A program made the translations under genes and the position numbers. Below, piece after piece: positions 9,166 to 17,563 of a stretch of 64,000 bases of DNA. The first letter of the stretch is position 1. Every line of letters starts with the position of its first letter. The stretch covers positions 62,001-126,000 of the forward strand of contig NZ_BJUL01000008.1 of assembly GCF_007989605.1 (NCBI RefSeq). Direction: 5' to 3'. This DNA comes from Vreelandella venusta (GTDB lineage: Bacteria; Pseudomonadota; Gammaproteobacteria; Pseudomonadales; Halomonadaceae). The notes under the pieces are model-generated. The model saw only the letters and a list, made by a program, of their open reading frames with translations, ran no database searches and was not told the DNA's origin.

Positions 9166-9912
9166 TTAACGTTCATTTAAAAAATCAAAGTGATAAGAAA
9201 CGCGGTCAGCCCTGGCGCAGCTTACGGAGACTTCTACAAGGCGCCGGGACTCATCGACATTGTCACTGGTAAGTACAAGAAGTGGCGCGAGCTGGGGGCA
9301 CTGGAGTAAGCGGCTATCGTCACGATTGGCTTGGCTCGCTTCCAGGCGCACTGAGGCACGGGAAAGACGCAAACCGTAATGCTGGTCAAGCAGTGCACGG
9401 GTGGATCCTCCACGGTAGCGCTCACACCAGTCAGGCACGCGCGTGGCATCAAACCAATGGCGTAAACGCGTTAATGGCATGCCATCCACTAGCCTCAGCG
9501 TATCAACGCAGATCAAACATTCACCATCAGCCAAACCGAAGCGTTGGCTGATCGCTTCGGGCGGGCGTGACAGGCCTTGAGATAAACAGCGTGTCTCTGT
9601 GTTGATACCCATCTCTGCAAGGTTATGGGTGACCTTACTTTCGGCGTTCACCATGTAATCCAGTCGCCGATCTACGACTTGGGTGCCCCAGCCCTGATGA
9701 CGAGTCACCATACCTGCGGCTACCAGTTCATCTAGTGCGCGACGAACGGTATGGCGGTTTACCTCAAAGCGCTTGGCTAGCGCCAGCTCGCTTGATAACT
9801 GGTCGCCCGCGCTATGCTGAGTTCGAATCTCATGGGCGAGAATTCTGGCTAGCTGGCGATAGCGTGGTTCTTTGGTTTCCTGATGGCTGTGGTGCGCTAG
9901 TTGTCTAGACAT
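9166..9912 (-). CDS. phnF: GntR/HutC-family phosphonate regulator PhnF
   Basis: Probable repressor of the phn genes. An N-terminal winged helix-turn-helix (YRQLARILAHEIR ... LAKRFEVNRHTVRRALDEL, about residues 17-65) is followed by a C-terminal UTRA ligand domain (from about 90). 248 residues, the family length. It lies between the transporter genes and the C-P lyase core, as in E. coli. A palindrome TGTCTAGACA covers its start codon, and copies or relatives sit before phnC and phnG, so autoregulation is likely. Confidence 0.93.
   Translation of the reverse strand: MSRQLAHHSHQETKEPRYRQLARILAHEIRTQHSAGDQLSSELALAKRFEVNRHTVRRALDELVAAGMVTRHQGWGTQVVDRRLDYMVNAESKVTHNLAEMGINTETRCLSQGLSRPPEAISQRFGLADGECLICVDTLRLVDGMPLTRLRHWFDATRVPDWCERYRGGSTRALLDQHYGLRLSRASVRLEASQANRDDSRLLQCPQLAPLLVLTSDNVDESRRLVEVSVSCARADRVSYHFDFLNER
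9901..9912. promoter_or_regulatory. candidate PhnF operator overlapping the phnF start codon
   Basis: TTGTCTAGACAT contains the perfect palindrome TGTCTAGACA (9902-9911). The phnF ATG (complement of 9910-9912) overlaps its edge. The 11-mer TTGTCTAGACA recurs exactly upstream of phnC. Confidence 0.5.
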
Positions 9913-10031
9913 TTTTACTCCTGCTATAACCCCTTTGCCGAGGGGCTGCGTGTCATTTTTCGTCCTGTCTAAAGGAGGTTTTGTTGTTATTAGACGTTCG
10001 CCTGGGCTAATCAGAATGGAATTTTTCCAGA
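9913..10031. other. phnE-phnF intergenic region
   Basis: It holds a minus-strand hairpin (AGCCCCT with AGGGG pairing, about 9928-9945) just ahead of the phnF ribosome site, and a TGTCTA half-site at about 9966. Either could modulate phnF. No firm promoter was assigned. Confidence 0.35.
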
Positions 10032-10826
10032 CTATATGAAGTGCTTACGCAGGCGTTGGGAGGCTATATCGAGAACGGTCACAGCGACGATAATAACCAG
10101 CATAATGGTGGCGGTTTCGGCGTACTGAAAACCACGCATGGTTTCCCACAAGGCGACCCCAATACCACCCCCACCAACCATTCCAAGTACTGTGGCAGAG
10201 CGAATATTCGACTCGAACCGGTAAAGGCTTACCGAAATCCATAGCGGTAGTACCTGAGGAATCAGCCCGAAGATAATCTCCTCAACACGCCCTGCACCAG
10301 TTACACGGATACCTTCCATCGGACCTGCGTCACTGGCTTCCACAGCCTCAGAAAACAGCTTCGCTAGCACGCCCGTGGTGTGTACAAACAACGCCAATGT
10401 GCCTGCAAAGGGGCCAAGTCCTACGGCCACTACGAATAGCATGGCAAACACCAGCTCATTGATGGCCCGGCAAGCATCCATCAGTCGGCGCATTGGTTGG
10501 TAAACCCACCAAGGCACCAGGTTCTCGGAGGAGAGCAGGCTGCAGGGTACCGCCACGATGATCGCCAGTAGCGTCCCCCAAATAGCAATTTGGATGGTCA
10601 CCAGCATCTGGTTGATGTAGTGGCCAAGGTTGCCGAAAGTGGGCGGAAAGAAATCGCCAGCTAAGGTAGCCATGTTGTCGGCATTGCTAACCAGTATGCT
10701 TGGACGTATCTCTGCTCCTTGCCAGGACCAAGCCAGTACGCTGAGCAGCACAAACCAACCAATCAGTGATAACCAGCTACGCCGACGCAACAGCGATGTC
10801 GTCATTTGAGATGTATGGGTGTTCAT
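10032..10826 (-). CDS. phnE: phosphonate ABC transporter permease PhnE
   Basis: Inner-membrane permease of the PhnCDE importer for organophosphonates. 264 residues with about six hydrophobic segments and the permease EAA-type loop [20 protein letters not shown] (residues about 160-180), which contacts the PhnC ATPase. It begins about 70 bp after phnD, across a strong intercistronic hairpin. There is a single permease gene, as in strains with intact phnE. Confidence 0.94.
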   Translation of the reverse strand: MNTHTSQMTTSLLRRRSWLSLIGWFVLLSVLAWSWQGAEIRPSILVSNADNMATLAGDFFPPTFGNLGHYINQMLVTIQIAIWGTLLAIIVAVPCSLLSSENLVPWWVYQPMRRLMDACRAINELVFAMLFVVAVGLGPFAGTLALFVHTTGVLAKLFSEAVEASDAGPMEGIRVTGAGRVEEIIFGLIPQVLPLWISVSLYRFESNIRSATVLGMVGGGGIGVALWETMRGFQYAETATIMLVIIVAVTVLDIASQRLRKHFI

Positions 10827-10836
10827 GGTCTCTCCG

Positions 10837-10867
10837 AGCGGGGAAAGCGGTCTACGCTCACCCCGCT
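10837..10867 (-). other. intercistronic hairpin between phnD and phnE
   Basis: AGCGGGG-aa-AGCG, a 5-nt loop, then CGCT-ca-CCCCGCT form an 11-bp stem with a 2x2 internal loop. It sits between the stop of the binding-protein gene and the permease start, without a U-run. Such hairpins commonly protect the upstream mRNA and lower the downstream output; that role is inferred. Confidence 0.6.
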
Positions 10868-10896
10868 ATGGATGATCTGGGTTTGTCGCCTGAAAA

Positions 10897-11919
10897 TTAA
10901 TCAGTGGTAGCAACAGTGTTGGCGTTTGCTTCAGCACCTTGCAGGTCCTGAAGACGTTGGTTAAGTGCCTCAAGCTGAGCATCTAATTCAGCTAGCTGCT
11001 GCTCACGATCAGCGTCTGATAGGCTCTCGTTGTTGGCCACATCAGCACGTTGCTTGAATAGCTCAAGCTGGCGAATCGGCAGCAGACCATCGTTGTTAGA
11101 GGCCTTAAAGTAGCTCCACTGCAGTGGCTCTAAAATTGCCTGTTCTTCGTCGCTATCGCCGTAATTGAAGAAGAATTCACGCAGTCCATCCTTGGTCTCT
11201 TCGGACAGGTTGGTGCGCCATACTAGCGGGTCAGATGGAATCAGCGGGGACGTCCAAACTACGCGAAGCTGCTCAGCTTTCTCAGGTGCGCTGATCTCCA
11301 GACGCTCCATGCTCTCGGTATTAAAGGTGGCAACATCAACTTGGCGATTGGCCACTGATAAAGCGTTGGTTTCGTGGCTGGAGTTCAGAGTGCGCTTAAA
11401 AGCAGTAGCAACATCGACGTCGTTTTGGGCAAACACATAGTAACCTGGCACCAAATACCCAGACGTCGAATTTGGATCGCCGTTACCAAACACGAGGTCA
11501 CTGGAGTTCTCTAAGACGTCTTCGACGCTGTGCAGATCGCTGTCCTGATGCACAATCATCAAACTCCAGTATCCCGGTTGACCATTCGCAGGGATCGTCT
11601 GAGCGAAAACCTCGCCACCTGCACGATCCACGGCTTCTATGGCCGATTTGTTGCCGTACCAAGCTAAGTCGATCTGATCAAAACGCATCGCCTGAATCAC
11701 TGCGGCATAGTCAGTGGCAAAGAAGGGCTCAACCTCCATGCCTAGCTCCTCCGACATATCATCAAGGAACGGTTGCCACATTGGCCGCTGGTTCTGGCTG
11801 GATTCAGTGGAAATAATGCCGAACTTAAGTGTATCGGCGGCCAACAGCTGAGTGCTTGCAGCAAAGCTAATCCCCGCAACCAGCGGTAGAAGTAGACGGC
11901 GATAAGAAGTAAACGTCAT
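10897..11919 (-). CDS. phnD: phosphonate ABC transporter substrate-binding protein PhnD
   Basis: Periplasmic receptor delivering phosphonates to PhnE/PhnC. It has an N-terminal signal peptide with cleavage after about residue 28 (LLAADTLKFG), then the type-2 periplasmic-binding fold with FGNGDPNSTSGYLVPGYY. 340 residues; the final ~35 are a Gln/Leu/Ala-rich predicted coiled tail (ELDAQLEALNQRLQDL). It is co-directional with phnC and phnE. Confidence 0.95.
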   Translation of the reverse strand: MTFTSYRRLLLPLVAGISFAASTQLLAADTLKFGIISTESSQNQRPMWQPFLDDMSEELGMEVEPFFATDYAAVIQAMRFDQIDLAWYGNKSAIEAVDRAGGEVFAQTIPANGQPGYWSLMIVHQDSDLHSVEDVLENSSDLVFGNGDPNSTSGYLVPGYYVFAQNDVDVATAFKRTLNSSHETNALSVANRQVDVATFNTESMERLEISAPEKAEQLRVVWTSPLIPSDPLVWRTNLSEETKDGLREFFFNYGDSDEEQAILEPLQWSYFKASNNDGLLPIRQLELFKQRADVANNESLSDADREQQLAELDAQLEALNQRLQDLQGAEANANTVATTD

Positions 11920-11990
11920 GAGTGTGTCTCCGGGATAATAGTGTGTTCGATTGCGAGTGATGTATCGGTGAAGAGCGGCCCGTTCTGCTG

Positions 11991-12857
11991 TTAGCTAGGC
12001 ATTGGCGTTGCTACTGCGTGATGAGCAGAAATAGTTTGGCGGTTTTCAGGGGATGCTTGGTCGCTTGACAGCTCGCTTGTGCGTAGCTCATCAAGATCAG
12101 CATTTTCGTAAAGTGCCTGCAGGCGCGCGTCAGTGAGCTCACTAATAGGGCCATCGAAGTACAAACGGCCATCTTTAAGGGCGACGGCACGCTGACAATA
12201 GCGGCGAGCAACATCGACTTGATGCAGTGTGACGACCACGGTGCGGCCATCTTCGGCGTGAATACGACTGAGGATTTCCATAACCTCGCGAGCGCTGCGC
12301 GGGTCTAGTGAAGCAATTGGTTCATCAGCCAGAATTAATTCGGCGTCTTGCATCAGTACCCTGGCAATTGCCACGCGCTGCATTTGCCCACCAGAAAGGG
12401 TGTTAGCGCGCTGATCCATCAGTTCTTCAAGCCCCACCCGAGCCAAGCAAGCTCGTGCACGCTCACGTTCCTGATCGGTGAAACGGCCAAAGAGAGCGCG
12501 TAACTTGGACATACGACCCAGCCGCCCGACCAATACGTTGGTGAGTACGCTAAGGCGCCCTACTAGGTTGAATTGCTGAAAAATGTAGCCAGTTCGACAA
12601 CGTTCAATGCGAGCTGCGCGGTGTAGACGACCGTTCATCTGTACGTCACGCCCCATAAGAGACACGTGACCGCCATTTTTTCGATTTCCGCAGGTTAGGC
12701 CAACGAGGTGGCGCAGCAGTGTGGACTTACCGGAGCCTGACGGGCCAATCAGCGCGACCATTTCACCAGGTGCGACGCAAAAGCTCACGTCATCAAGCAC
12801 CTGACGATGCCCAAACGTCTTATTTAAGCCTTTAGCGTGAATAATAGAAGTAGACAT
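11991..12857 (-). CDS. phnC: phosphonate ABC transporter ATP-binding protein PhnC
   Basis: ATPase of the PhnCDE importer. Walker [10 protein letters not shown] near residue 38, Q-loop [19 protein letters not shown], signature LSGGQMQR, Walker [13 protein letters not shown] and H-loop TLHQ are intact. 288 residues; the C-terminal ~25 beyond the core are variable. It is the first gene of the minus-strand phn locus. Its upstream region has a perfect TTGTCTAGACAA palindrome, so PhnF control of the whole transcript is likely. Confidence 0.95.
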   Translation of the reverse strand: MSTSIIHAKGLNKTFGHRQVLDDVSFCVAPGEMVALIGPSGSGKSTLLRHLVGLTCGNRKNGGHVSLMGRDVQMNGRLHRAARIERCRTGYIFQQFNLVGRLSVLTNVLVGRLGRMSKLRALFGRFTDQERERARACLARVGLEELMDQRANTLSGGQMQRVAIARVLMQDAELILADEPIASLDPRSAREVMEILSRIHAEDGRTVVVTLHQVDVARRYCQRAVALKDGRLYFDGPISELTDARLQALYENADLDELRTSELSSDQASPENRQTISAHHAVATPMPS

Positions 12858-12910
12858 GTTGCTCCCCCATTTGGAATAACAACATTCTGGTCGAGCCAGA
12901 TGAACACCAG

Positions 12911-12922
12911 TTGTCTAGACAA
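12911..12922. promoter_or_regulatory. candidate PhnF operator upstream of phnC
   Basis: TTGTCTAGACAA is a perfect 12-bp palindrome 54 bp before the phnC start. Its first 11 bases are identical to the site at the phnF start codon. Confidence 0.6.
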
Positions 12923-13035
12923 TGTCAGTTTGATGATATTTTTAACGATTCGTGACTAACTTTGCGTCATAATTAATATTTAAATTATATATTTATCAAT
13001 GGCTTATGATTAATTGACATATTTTTGCCACTCTT

Positions 13036-13053
13036 ATGTCACCGGGGTGTCAT
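13036..13053. promoter_or_regulatory. Pho-box-like direct repeat
   Basis: ATGTCAC and GTGTCAT repeat with the 11-bp period of PhoB sites (consensus CTGTCAT). The half-sites point along the plus strand, away from phnC, and the element is also nearly palindromic. Assignment to PhoB is therefore weak. Confidence 0.3.
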
Positions 13054-13173
13054 CTTGTTTTCGGTGCGCTAATGAGAAGGGGGGGGGCGTATGTGATATT
13101 TCAGATAGCAAAAATATTTGAAAGCGATTCTTTACCATTTGGAATGACAGCAAGCTATCCAGAGTGATTTTTG

Positions 13174-13389
13174 ATGGCTCGTGGTCATCCCGCACGCTTG
13201 GGTGGGCGAGCACGAAATGAAGGTCGTTTTGATATGGCGCGTGAAACGGGGTTGAACCGCAATGCCATCACGTTGCTTTATAAAGAAACAGCCCGGCGTG
13301 TTGAGCTGGATGTAGCGGATAAGCTATGCAAATTATTCAGCTGTGGGGTAGGGGATTTGTTCAAGTTTGACGACGATCAGGGAAGATAG
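13174..13389 (+). CDS. small XRE/Cro-CI type DNA-binding protein
   Basis: 71 residues that are almost wholly a helix-turn-helix of the Cro/CI class: MARETGLNRNAITLLYKETA, then VADKLCKLFSCGVGDLFKFD. Family members start similarly with a short Arg-rich stretch, so the ATG at 13174 fits; a TTG one codon earlier is possible. The ribosome site is weak (AGAG). It is divergent from phnC, across the AT-rich region, and its target is unknown. It could be a regulator of its own or of the neighbouring promoter. Confidence 0.75.
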   Translation: MARGHPARLGGRARNEGRFDMARETGLNRNAITLLYKETARRVELDVADKLCKLFSCGVGDLFKFDDDQGR

Positions 13390-13508
13390 AAAAAGCACGA
13401 AGAGAGGGAGGAAAGGTGCTTGCAGGCCGTAGAGGAAAATGTCTAAGGAAGAGGAGAAAGCCAAAGTGTCACATATACGTCACAGGCAGTTAGTCAATAA
13501 ACAAGCAC
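13390..13508. other. short purine-rich intergenic stretch
   Basis: No gene was seen. The sequence just after the XRE gene is strongly A/G-rich. No clear terminator for the plus-strand gene was found. Confidence 0.3.
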
Positions 13509-13543
13509 AAAAAAGGCAGATCAGTAAATAATTGATTTGCCTT
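13509..13543 (-). terminator. intrinsic terminator of the tRNA gene
   Basis: On the minus strand AAGGCAAATCA and TGATCTGCCTT pair (one mismatch), followed by a U-run, about 10 bp after the tRNA CCA end. Confidence 0.8.
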
Positions 13544-13552
13544 TAGAAATAT

Positions 13553-13629
<77 letters not shown>

Positions 13630-13643
13630 TCAACGTGTGGCGT

Positions 13644-13671
13644 ATTCTACGCATTTTTAGTGCGAAGTCAA
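13644..13671 (-). promoter_or_regulatory. sigma-70 promoter of the tRNA gene
   Basis: TTGACT and TAGAAT separated by 16 bp on the minus strand, with the -10 ending 14 bp before the mature tRNA 5' end. Confidence 0.8.
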
Positions 13672-13691
13672 CCCCCTGCATAAAACGCTTA

Positions 13692-13799
13692 TATTGTTAG
13701 GCACGACCTTCATCGTGCTGCAACATTGGAAGAGTAAAGCTATGCTTCCAATAGGGATAACAAAAGGCTTACTGTCAGTGTGTCGTCCAACTAACAATA
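13692..13799. other. 108-nt multi-stem structured element
   Basis: Three perfect, mutually compatible inverted repeats: TATTGTTAG (13692-13700) with CTAACAATA (13791-13799) encloses GCACGA/TCGTGC (13701-13718, 6-nt loop) and ATTGGAAG/CTTCCAAT (13725-13752, 12-nt loop). It lies between the tRNA promoter and phaB. It could be the phaB leader or a small RNA; no known family was recognised. Confidence 0.45.
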
Positions 13800-13905
13800 C
13801 GACGTGCTGTGAATGCTGAAGCGCTACGGCGCTTATTAAGAATGGCTTGTGACATCATCATAATGCTTAGCGTCCAAGCCGTTTGTCATATCAGGGAGGT
13901 AGTCA

Positions 13906-14652
13906 ATGGCCAATCAAGCCCCCGTCGCCTGGGTAACTGGTGGAACTGGTGGAATCGGAACGTCAATTTGTCATTCATTGGCGGATGCAGGTTATTTGGT
14001 AGTCGCGGGATATCATAATCCTGAGAAAGCCAAAACCTGGCTGGAAACCCAGCAAGCCGCCGGTTATGACAACATCGCGTTATCGGGTGTTGACCTTTCC
14101 GACCACAATGCCTGCCTAGAAGGTGCTCGCGAAATCCAAGAAAAATACGGGCCTATCAGCGTGTTAGTTAACTGTGCTGGCATCACTCGCGATGGCACCA
14201 TGAAGAAGATGTCCTATGAGCAGTGGTATCAAGTGATCGATACCAATCTTAATAGCGTTTTCAACACGTGCCGCAGCGTTATTGAAATGATGCTGGAGCA
14301 GGGCTACGGTCGCATCATCAATATTTCATCTATCAATGGCCGTAAAGGCCAGTTTGGGCAAGTAAACTATGCGGCTGCCAAAGCAGGTATGCATGGGTTG
14401 ACCATGTCGCTGGCGCAGGAAACGGCAACCAAAGGGATTACGGTGAATACCGTGTCGCCTGGCTACATTGCCACCGATATGATCATGAAAATCCCCGAGC
14501 AGGTGCGTGAAGCCATTCGCGAAACCATTCCAGTGAAGCGTTACGGTACACCGGAGGAGATCGGTCGCTTGGTAACGTTCTTGGCGGATAAAGAGTCAGG
14601 CTTTATCACTGGCGCCAATATTGATATTAACGGCGGTCAGTTTATGGGCTAA
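13906..14652 (+). CDS. phaB: acetoacetyl-CoA reductase PhaB
   Basis: NADPH-dependent short-chain dehydrogenase reducing acetoacetyl-CoA to (R)-3-hydroxybutyryl-CoA for polyhydroxyalkanoate synthesis. Cofactor motif TGGTGGIG at residues 11-18, NCAG at 89-92, catalytic Ser142, Tyr155 and Lys159. 248 residues, with a good site GGGAGG before the ATG. FabG is a close relative, but the N-terminal VAWVTGGTGGIG and C-terminal GANIDINGGQFMG resemble PhaB. It stands alone, with no phaA or phaC in the window, and is closed by a terminator. Confidence 0.87.
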   Translation: MANQAPVAWVTGGTGGIGTSICHSLADAGYLVVAGYHNPEKAKTWLETQQAAGYDNIALSGVDLSDHNACLEGAREIQEKYGPISVLVNCAGITRDGTMKKMSYEQWYQVIDTNLNSVFNTCRSVIEMMLEQGYGRIINISSINGRKGQFGQVNYAAAKAGMHGLTMSLAQETATKGITVNTVSPGYIATDMIMKIPEQVREAIRETIPVKRYGTPEEIGRLVTFLADKESGFITGANIDINGGQFMG

Positions 14653-14697
14653 TCGCCCAGCGTGAGAAGTCGATTTATTTAATAACGGCAAAGCGTA

Positions 14698-14722
14698 AAC
14701 GGGAGGCTATTCGCCTCCCGTT
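14698..14722. terminator. bidirectional terminator-like hairpin after phaB
   Basis: AACGGGAGGC and GCCTCCCGTT pair perfectly (10 bp) around a 5-nt loop, between the convergent phaB and DUF349 genes. Moderately T-rich sequence flanks both sides. Confidence 0.75.
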
Positions 14723-14755
14723 GCTATTGCTGGGGATAAAATACCTATATAGAGG

Positions 14756-17563
14756 CTAGGGATGCGGTACCCGCGCTAGGCGGCTAAAAAGATTATCAAA
14801 CTCTGCTACTTCCTTGCGCCATAATTGGTTGGGCATAGGGCCAAGCGCCATGAGAGCCACTAATATGTCGATAATCTCATCTGGCCGGCTACGCTCGTTA
14901 TTGATTCCTTCATTTAGCCGCTCTACTTGAATCGCCAATCGGAGAGGTTCATCACGCTGTTTGACGCTACCTAACGCTAGCAAAGACAAATGTACCCTCA
15001 GGCGAGCCAGCCCATCTTCTAGCTCAGCAAGTTTTTCGGCTGAGAGGGGAGTGGGAGTGGTGAGTCGCGCATGATTGCGTTGCTGGTGAGCCTCCGTAAA
15101 AATAGCAGGCAGCCCCTCTCTTAATACTTCTTTCGCATCAATTGCTTGTGGCTCTTCGCCTGCTAGCGCTAGTTGGTCTGCGGCGATATGCGCATTGACC
15201 AGCGGTAAGACGTTGTGCCACTGCTGCACTGTATGAAGAATTTCCAGGCGGCTTAAGCGCTCACGTTTAGCTCTTACAATGCCGCTAAGGCGTTTCTGCA
15301 TGCCATCACTGCGTCGATTGCGCGGCAACGGCTCAAGCTGGCTAATGCTTTCAAGATAAGCGTCAAGGGTGGCAGATTCGTCGGCTTGCGTCGGCTGCCA
15401 GCTATCCATTTCGTCAATTAATGTTTGCAGCTGATCGAGCTTCTGTTGTTGGCGAGTTGCCTGCTCATGCTTATGGGCGTCACGCTGAGCAAAGAGCTGA
15501 TCGCAGCTATGACGAAAAGCCTTCCATAGGGCTTGTTCTTCGCCTTTTGGCGCACGACCCAGCGCGCGCCACTGTTGCTGTAGCTGCTTGGCGCTGGTGA
15601 TACGGGCGGCTAAGGGTAGCTCGGTGTCATTTTGTAAGTTTTGAGCTTGCTCGATTAGCATGCGTTTTTGGCTGGCGATCTGTTCTGCTCGCTGGTCAAT
15701 AAGTGCCTGTAGGCGGTGGCGGATAGCGCCGAAGCGACGGCCAACGGCTTCTGATTGGTCGCGAGGAACCGGAGAGTAATGGCGCCACTGGTGGCGTGCC
15801 TTATCACGGATCTCGCGCAATACATCGGGGTCAGCATCCTCTGCTGGCTGATTAAGCAATGTTTCAAGCTGTTCGCAGAGTGCTTCACGGCCTTTCAGGT
15901 TGGCATCACGCTCTTGATTAAGCTGTTCTCGCCAGGGAGCTAAACGCTCGTGGACACGATCAGAAGCCGCGCGAAAGCGTGCTGACTGTTCGCGGTTAGC
16001 AGCGGCATCGCCGAGCGATTTCCACTCTTTTACCAGTTGGCGGTGATGACGATCTAAAGCAACGTCTGCCATGTGTTGGTCGTCAGCCAGTGCTTCTATG
16101 CTAGCGCAGAGTTGCTCACGTTTAGGGCCTGCCACGAAACCGCGCCAATCGCGTAGTTCTGCTAAGCGTGCGCCTAGCTGCTTTACGCGTGCTTTTAGTG
16201 GCTTCGCTTCTTCCCCTATCAGTTCATCGATGGAGGGCTTGAGGCGTTGATAGAGACGACTGGCACTTTTAAAGGCACCACGCTCTAGCAAGTGTTCGAA
16301 GTTATCGACGTCGGCGCTAAGTGCGTTAAGTGACGCGGTAGAGGTGGGTTTGGTAGAAACATCAGCATCTTTTAACGCTTGTGCATGTTTGAGTAGCTCT
16401 GGAGGCGTCATGTGCTTTGGCCAAGCGCACTGCTTAACGTACTTGGCAATGGCCGCGTTATCTTGGTTGGCAATGGCCGTTTCAAGGTCTGCACTGATGG
16501 CTTGCCAGCGCTGCCATGCTTCCATGCATACTTCATAGCGTTTCAATGCTTGGCTATAGCGTTGTTGAGCGCTCTCACCGGGGGGGTGTTGATCTGACAG
16601 GGATTGCCAACGCTGGCCGAGTAGTTGGCGTTGTGCCCGTAGGCTATCAATATCTTGGACGGTTAGCTGCTCTGCATGTGTCAGGCCCTCTAGCGTTTCC
16701 TCAAGGCCTTCAAGCAGTTGCTCACGAGTTCGTTCAATTTCTTCGCGATGAGCAATGCTCTGCTGACGTGCTTGTTCTTGCGTCTCATGATGATGCAGTG
16801 TTTTGCGACAGCTAAGCGCTGCTTGATGAAAACGCTGTTCTTGCGTCACGCTAGGTGGGTGGGAAAGGCTTTGCCACTCCCGTTCCAAATGACGGAAACG
16901 ACCACCATACAGCGGCTCCCAGGGGGCCCTGGCGTGCTGTTCTAGTTGTGTGAGTAAATGCTCACGCTGGGCCTGCTGATCTGCTAGCCACTCAGCATCA
17001 TTACGCAGTTGGGTGAGTTTTTCTCGTGCCAAACGAATGACCTGGCGATCACGACGCGCTTCTTTTAAAAGTTTTTTGAGGCTCTCTTCACTTTCAATTC
17101 GTTGAGCTGCTTGATGGCGAACTGCTGCCACGCCGTTATGGCAAGCTTGGTGAACAAGATCGCTTTCATCGGTTAATTGCTCTAACGCAGTGAGCCTCAG
17201 GTTAAGATTGTCTCCCTGAAGTGCAATGGCGTTGATCAACCGAGGCTCCGATAGCTCTGCCACGATAGCCTGCCGTTTTTGCAGGTCGGTATGTCCCTGT
17301 GAGCCACATAAGCGCTGGCAAGCCGCGTTAAACCAAGCTTCGTCTTGACGGTGCTCTGGAAGCGCATAGACAAGCCCCGCTAAGTCATCAAGAGCCAGTA
17401 GGGCAGCAAGCTGGATGTTGCTTTCGGTATCCTGTGCTAATTGCTTTAGCGCTTGTTGCTGTTCTGGTTGTTGAGGGTCAAGCTGGTCGAGTGCCTTAAG
17501 ACGCACCTCGGGATCAGGGTGCTGCCACCGAGGAGCGAACAGGCGTCTTAACAGTCCGTGCAT
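14756..17563 (-). CDS. DUF349 repeat coiled-coil protein
   Basis: 935 residues, Gln/Arg/Leu-rich and almost entirely helical. The N-terminal ~190 residues look like HEAT-type repeats (DPEVRLKALDQLD, NIQLAALLALDDLAG). Then come repeated DUF349-like units around W-x-x-x-Y/L-x-P-x-x-R motifs, for example FRHLEREWQSLSHPP, HRQLVKEWKSLGD, RHQWRHYSPVPRDQ and QLQQQWRALGRAPKGEE. Proteins of this kind occur next to minC in related genera; function is unknown. There is no signal peptide or membrane segment, so it is probably cytosolic. It is divergent from minC across about 180 bp. Confidence 0.85.
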   Translation of the reverse strand: MHGLLRRLFAPRWQHPDPEVRLKALDQLDPQQPEQQQALKQLAQDTESNIQLAALLALDDLAGLVYALPEHRQDEAWFNAACQRLCGSQGHTDLQKRQAIVAELSEPRLINAIALQGDNLNLRLTALEQLTDESDLVHQACHNGVAAVRHQAAQRIESEESLKKLLKEARRDRQVIRLAREKLTQLRNDAEWLADQQAQREHLLTQLEQHARAPWEPLYGGRFRHLEREWQSLSHPPSVTQEQRFHQAALSCRKTLHHHETQEQARQQSIAHREEIERTREQLLEGLEETLEGLTHAEQLTVQDIDSLRAQRQLLGQRWQSLSDQHPPGESAQQRYSQALKRYEVCMEAWQRWQAISADLETAIANQDNAAIAKYVKQCAWPKHMTPPELLKHAQALKDADVSTKPTSTASLNALSADVDNFEHLLERGAFKSASRLYQRLKPSIDELIGEEAKPLKARVKQLGARLAELRDWRGFVAGPKREQLCASIEALADDQHMADVALDRHHRQLVKEWKSLGDAAANREQSARFRAASDRVHERLAPWREQLNQERDANLKGREALCEQLETLLNQPAEDADPDVLREIRDKARHQWRHYSPVPRDQSEAVGRRFGAIRHRLQALIDQRAEQIASQKRMLIEQAQNLQNDTELPLAARITSAKQLQQQWRALGRAPKGEEQALWKAFRHSCDQLFAQRDAHKHEQATRQQQKLDQLQTLIDEMDSWQPTQADESATLDAYLESISQLEPLPRNRRSDGMQKRLSGIVRAKRERLSRLEILHTVQQWHNVLPLVNAHIAADQLALAGEEPQAIDAKEVLREGLPAIFTEAHQQRNHARLTTPTPLSAEKLAELEDGLARLRVHLSLLALGSVKQRDEPLRLAIQVERLNEGINNERSRPDEIIDILVALMALGPMPNQLWRKEVAEFDNLFSRLARVPHP

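Larger units (their letters stand above)
12858..13173. other. divergent regulatory region between phnC and the XRE-type gene
   Basis: 316 bp, very AT-rich at about 12965-13025 (TATAAT-like hexamers on both strands). It contains the PhnF-like palindrome (12911-12922), a CTGACA-bearing motif shared with the phnG leader (12924-12936), and a Pho-box-like direct repeat (13036-13053). It very likely carries the phnC promoter; the exact -10/-35 cannot be fixed by eye. Confidence 0.6.

Noticed and set aside
13144..13150. ATGACAG as a PhoB half-site for phnC
   Set aside because: No second half-site at the required 11-bp spacing on the minus strand.
13696..13790. Possible integron attC site: GTTAGGC and GTCCAAC match the core-site consensus
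   Set aside because: The order is GTTRRRY first and RYYYAAC second, the reverse of an attC site, and there is no cassette or integrase nearby. It was kept as a structured element instead.
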